Source of the DNA: Chloroflexota bacterium
GTDB taxonomy: Bacteria > Chloroflexota > Limnocylindria > Limnocylindrales > CSP1-4
Direction of reading: 5' to 3'
DNA: 14,961 bases
Assembly (NCBI GenBank): GCA_021786915.1
Contig: JAJYMP010000206.1
Span: 1-14,961 of the forward strand
Of this stretch, positions 12,329 through 14,961 are shown one piece after another. The notes beneath the pieces are model-generated. The model was not told the origin of the DNA. It worked only from the letters and a program-made list of their open reading frames with translations, and made no database searches. A program made the translations under genes and the position numbers. The number at the start of each line of letters is the position of its first letter. Within the stretch, counting starts at the first letter, position 1.

Positions 12329-12583
12329 GGAGCGGCCTCCGGGATCTCCGCCTCGTTCGGGTGCCCCTCGGCGCCTGGTGCGCGGCGGGTAGGAGTGGTG
12401 TCCGCATGCCACCGGCTCGCTCCTCGTCGGCGATCGGGGGCTCGGCGTGCAGGCAAGGGTAGCCCATCCGGCCGGAGGCCTCTGGCGCCGGCTGGCGCGA
12501 GATACGTGTCGGGTGAGTCGGCTCGCCGACAATGGACAGCCAGCCCGTCTGGAGCGCAGACTTGCTCGGGAGGATCGTGCACG
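12329..12583. other. Intergenic region between divergent genes
   Basis: 255 bp that must hold both the hydrolase and the third surface-protein promoters. It contains the hydrolase ribosome site (12336-12340), an inverted repeat GTCGGC-TC-GCCGAC at 12517-12530 and the ribosome site GGGAGG at 12568-12573. On the minus strand TACCCT near 12455-12460 could be a -10 for the hydrolase. No clear -35 is seen for either gene. Confidence 0.45.
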
Positions 12584-14961
12584 ATGACGAACGCGATGCG
12601 TGGTTCCGTCCGGGCGGGGGGTCTCGGAGGGGCCCTGGCGATCGGACTTCTGGTTGCGTCCCTGCTGCCGATCGGGCTGGTGGCCGTCGTACGCGCGGCG
12701 GTGGCGGTTCCGACTCCGGCGATCGTGAACGTCTCGGCAGACACGGCGGTGACCGGTGGCAGCGGCGTCTACACGTCGATGACGGGTCCGGTGATCGCCG
12801 AGGACGCGGCGGGCCAATTCGGCAACGGGGCGATCATTCTGACTCTGCCGCCATCGGGGTTCGAGTTCAATCCTCTGAGCGGATCGGTGACCTTGAACCC
12901 GGGCTGCACGCTCACGGTGAGTGCGGTGACGATGACCACGACGACCGCGACAGTGACGATCGCGGGAGCGCCCTCGGTCACGACTGCGTGCACGCTGACG
13001 TTCGCTGGGCTCCAGGTGCGGCCGACGGCCGGCGCGGGCCCGCTGCCGAGCGGCAATATCACGAACACCGGCGACGCGACGACCAACGCACCCAAGCCGG
13101 GGAACTACGGTACGGTCACCGAAGTCCCAGGCGCGCCGATCCTGACGTTCAGCACCTCTCCCGTTGCCCCGATCGCCCCGCTGGGAGGCGGGTCGGCATT
13201 CTCCGTCCAGCCGCAGGTCACGAGCAAGGACAAGTTCGACAACCTCCGGGGCGGAGATGTCGTGACTCTGGCGGTCAAGAGCGGGCCGGGGGCGCTCACC
13301 TGCAACCCGGCGACGAACCAGCAGTCCACCGGTTCGTCGGGGCCGAGTCTCGGGATCGCAACGTTCGTCGGTTGTTCGCTCGACAAGGCCGGCACGTACG
13401 TCCTCAAGGCGACGACGCCGGGTCAGACCGGAACCGTGCCCGAGGTCTCGCTGACGATCATCGTGGGGACGCCCGCACGGCTTGCCTTCACGACCTGGCC
13501 GGCGCCCACGACGACGACCAGCCTTGGCACCGTGAAGGTCGCGATCCAGGATGCTGGCGGAAACCAGACGACCGACACCCGGACGATCACGCTCACGATC
13601 AGCGCCAGCAGCGGAACGTTCAGCTGCGCGAACAACCTCAGCCATGCCGCCGTGAGCGGCGAGGCGCAGTTCACAGGCTGCACCCAGACCGCCATCGCCA
13701 ATGGGTACACGCTGACGGCCGACGACGGCGCGGGCGGGCTGAGTCCGGTCACGAGCCCGTCGTTCAATGTGACCTCCGGCCCGGCGAGCAAGCTCGCCGT
13801 CTGCTGGGGGACGGCGTCGACCTGCAACACAACCGCCCCGACCGGGCTCACCGGTGGTACGGTCTGGCCGGCGGCCAGCCAGCCGCAGGTCCAGATCCAG
13901 GACGCGAACGGCAAGATCGTCACCTCCGATACCACGACCGTTGTGACGCTCTCCGTCTCCGGGACGCCGACCGGCGGAGGCACGGCGGTTCTGGCATGCA
14001 CCGGCGGCAACTCGAAAGTCGCGGCGCAGGGGATCGCCAACTTCGCGGGCTGCGTGATCGATAAGGCCGGAATGGGCTACAAGCTGACGGCCTCGGCCAG
14101 CGGACTGACCTCGGCGACGACGACCACGTTCAGCGTGAGCGTCGGGCCGGCGACGACGCTCGTCTTCACGACCCAGCCGGCCGGTGCCACCGCCGGCCAG
14201 GCGTTCACGACCCAGCCGGTCGTCGCGATCACCGATGCGGGCGGCAACGTCGTGACCTCCGGGGTGAGCGCGAACGTGGCGCTCACGATCGGCGCGAATC
14301 CGGGCGTCCCGCCCGGCGTCCTCACCTGCACCCCGAGCCAGACCGTGGCGACCGCGACGACCGTCCCGAATGCCGGCAAGGCCGTCTTCGCCGGCTGCAG
14401 GATCAGCACCGCGGGGGTCGGCTACACGCTCGTCGCGACGGCGAGCAGCATCGTCCCGGGGACCACCACCCTCCAGCCGGCGACCTCGAACGCCTTCACG
14501 GTCACCGCGCCGCCGGCCGAGATCACCCTGACGCCCTCGGCGAGCGTGATCACCTGGGGCGGCACGGTCGTGCTCACGACCCGCTTCCTCGTCAACGGGG
14601 CGGACAAGACGTTCATCCTCCAGGGCGCCCGGGACGGCGTGAGCTGGGCGACGATCGCGACCCTGACGACCGACGCGAACGGCACCTCGTCGTACCCGTA
14701 CCGGCCGGCGACGAACCTCTACTACCGGGTCGTCTTTGCCGGCTCGGGTGACCTGATTGCCGGCACGAGCAACACGACCCGGGTCGTCGTCCGCCAGATC
14801 GCGCTCCTGCGCCCGACGAACAGCGGAACGACGAAGGTCGTCGCCCGGAACACGAAGGTGACGTTCACCACGACCGTCCGGCCCGCCCGCCCGGAGCTGC
14901 CGGCGGCGAAGGTGACCTTCCTCTTCTACCGCAAGGTCTCGACCGGCTGGGCGCTCTTCAC
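12584..14961 (+). CDS. Ig-like repeat surface protein, 3' end beyond the window
   Basis: An open frame of 792 codons with no stop before the window edge. The ATG start has GGGAGG ten bases upstream, followed by an export signal (R6, R10, hydrophobic core about 15-38). Residues about 43-180 form an N-terminal beta domain (VSADTAVTGGSGVYTSM, GAIILTLPPSGFEF) with C108/C136. Four Ig-like repeats follow, each with a Cys pair: about 185-295 (C240/C264), 296-399 (C348/C366), 400-520 (C472/C490, plus C407/C414) and 521-642 (C582/C605). Their shared pattern is a strand like LAFTTxP, then QDAGGN, L-x-C, and G-x-A-x-F-x-GC-x-x-x-x-A-G-x-G-Y-x-L-T-A. Residues 645-738 and 739 onward match the last two domains of the protein at 9624, so only about 50-70 residues should be missing. 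It probably acts as a cell-surface or extracellular stalk or adhesin. No enzymatic motif is seen. Confidence 0.9.
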   Translation, partial: MTNAMRGSVRAGGLGGALAIGLLVASLLPIGLVAVVRAAVAVPTPAIVNVSADTAVTGGSGVYTSMTGPVIAEDAAGQFGNGAIILTLPPSGFEFNPLSGSVTLNPGCTLTVSAVTMTTTTATVTIAGAPSVTTACTLTFAGLQVRPTAGAGPLPSGNITNTGDATTNAPKPGNYGTVTEVPGAPILTFSTSPVAPIAPLGGGSAFSVQPQVTSKDKFDNLRGGDVVTLAVKSGPGALTCNPATNQQSTGSSGPSLGIATFVGCSLDKAGTYVLKATTPGQTGTVPEVSLTIIVGTPARLAFTTWPAPTTTTSLGTVKVAIQDAGGNQTTDTRTITLTISASSGTFSCANNLSHAAVSGEAQFTGCTQTAIANGYTLTADDGAGGLSPVTSPSFNVTSGPASKLAVCWGTASTCNTTAPTGLTGGTVWPAASQPQVQIQDANGKIVTSDTTTVVTLSVSGTPTGGGTAVLACTGGNSKVAAQGIANFAGCVIDKAGMGYKLTASASGLTSATTTTFSVSVGPATTLVFTTQPAGATAGQAFTTQPVVAITDAGGNVVTSGVSANVALTIGANPGVPPGVLTCTPSQTVATATTVPNAGKAVFAGCRISTAGVGYTLVATASSIVPGTTTLQPATSNAFTVTAPPAEITLTPSASVITWGGTVVLTTRFLVNGADKTFILQGARDGVSWATIATLTTDANGTSSYPYRPATNLYYRVVFAGSGDLIAGTSNTTRVVVRQIALLRPTNSGTTKVVARNTKVTFTTTVRPARPELPAAKVTFLFYRKVSTGWALF

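Noticed and set aside
12329..13645. Upstream extension of the hydrolase frame to 800 codons
   Set aside because: The extra part runs antisense through the third surface gene and would bury the lipoprotein signal. TTG at 12328 has a ribosome site.
12532..14064. Plus-strand 510-codon open frame overlapping the third surface protein
   Set aside because: Wrong frame: Arg/Asp/Gly-rich without secondary-structure sense. The frame from 12584 has an export signal and repeats.
1..14961. tRNA, rRNA, riboswitch or CRISPR elements
   Set aside because: No tRNA-like cloverleaf, TTCGA arm, rRNA segment or conserved riboswitch core was noticed on either strand by eye. A covariance-model scan would be decisive.

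Overview
The window is very GC-rich DNA with strong G/C preference at third codon positions, frequent GTG/TTG starts and several starts that look leaderless. The exported proteins are long, Thr/Ala/Val-rich and built from Ig-like domains. One ECF sigma factor and one zinc-type anti-sigma factor are present. I infer a Chloroflexota genome (Limnocylindria/Ellin6529-like) or a high-GC actinobacterium. No rRNA, tRNA or single-copy marker gene fixes this, so the taxonomy is a guess.

Layout. (1) Positions 112-912, minus strand: an XRE helix-turn-helix protein fused to a PD-(D/E)XK nuclease-like domain. (2) 1279-2091: an ECF sigma factor with a collagen-like C-terminal tail. (3) 2084-6395: a stack of four toxin-antitoxin (TA) type modules. 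These are an AbiE-type antitoxin fused in frame to a toxin that has lost its catalytic end; a DUF433/DUF5615 pair whose toxin carries a one-base frameshift; a Trp-rich hypothetical gene divergent from a truncated, frameshifted DUF5615 gene; and an apparently intact MntA/HepT pair whose MntA carries an extra N-terminal winged helix. Two 37-bp direct repeats flank module 3. A decayed copy of the C-terminal coding end of gene 1 lies at the left of module 2. (4) 6461-7249: a membrane anti-sigma factor with a Pro/Thr-rich outer tail. (5) 7409-11246: two secreted Ig-like-domain proteins separated by strong hairpins. (6) 11243-12328, minus strand: a lipoprotein alpha/beta hydrolase. (7) 12584 to the window end: a third Ig-like surface protein, cut by the window edge.

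How it fits together. Sigma factor, anti-sigma factor and large surface proteins look like one cell-surface regulon. The TA stack sits exactly between the sigma gene and the only anti-sigma gene in view, which suggests an accessory island inserted into (or accumulated within) an ancestral sigma/anti-sigma operon. Three of the four modules are visibly damaged. The MntA/HepT unit keeps all key residues, has its own promoter with an embedded 15-bp palindrome, and is the best candidate for a working and slightly unusual system.
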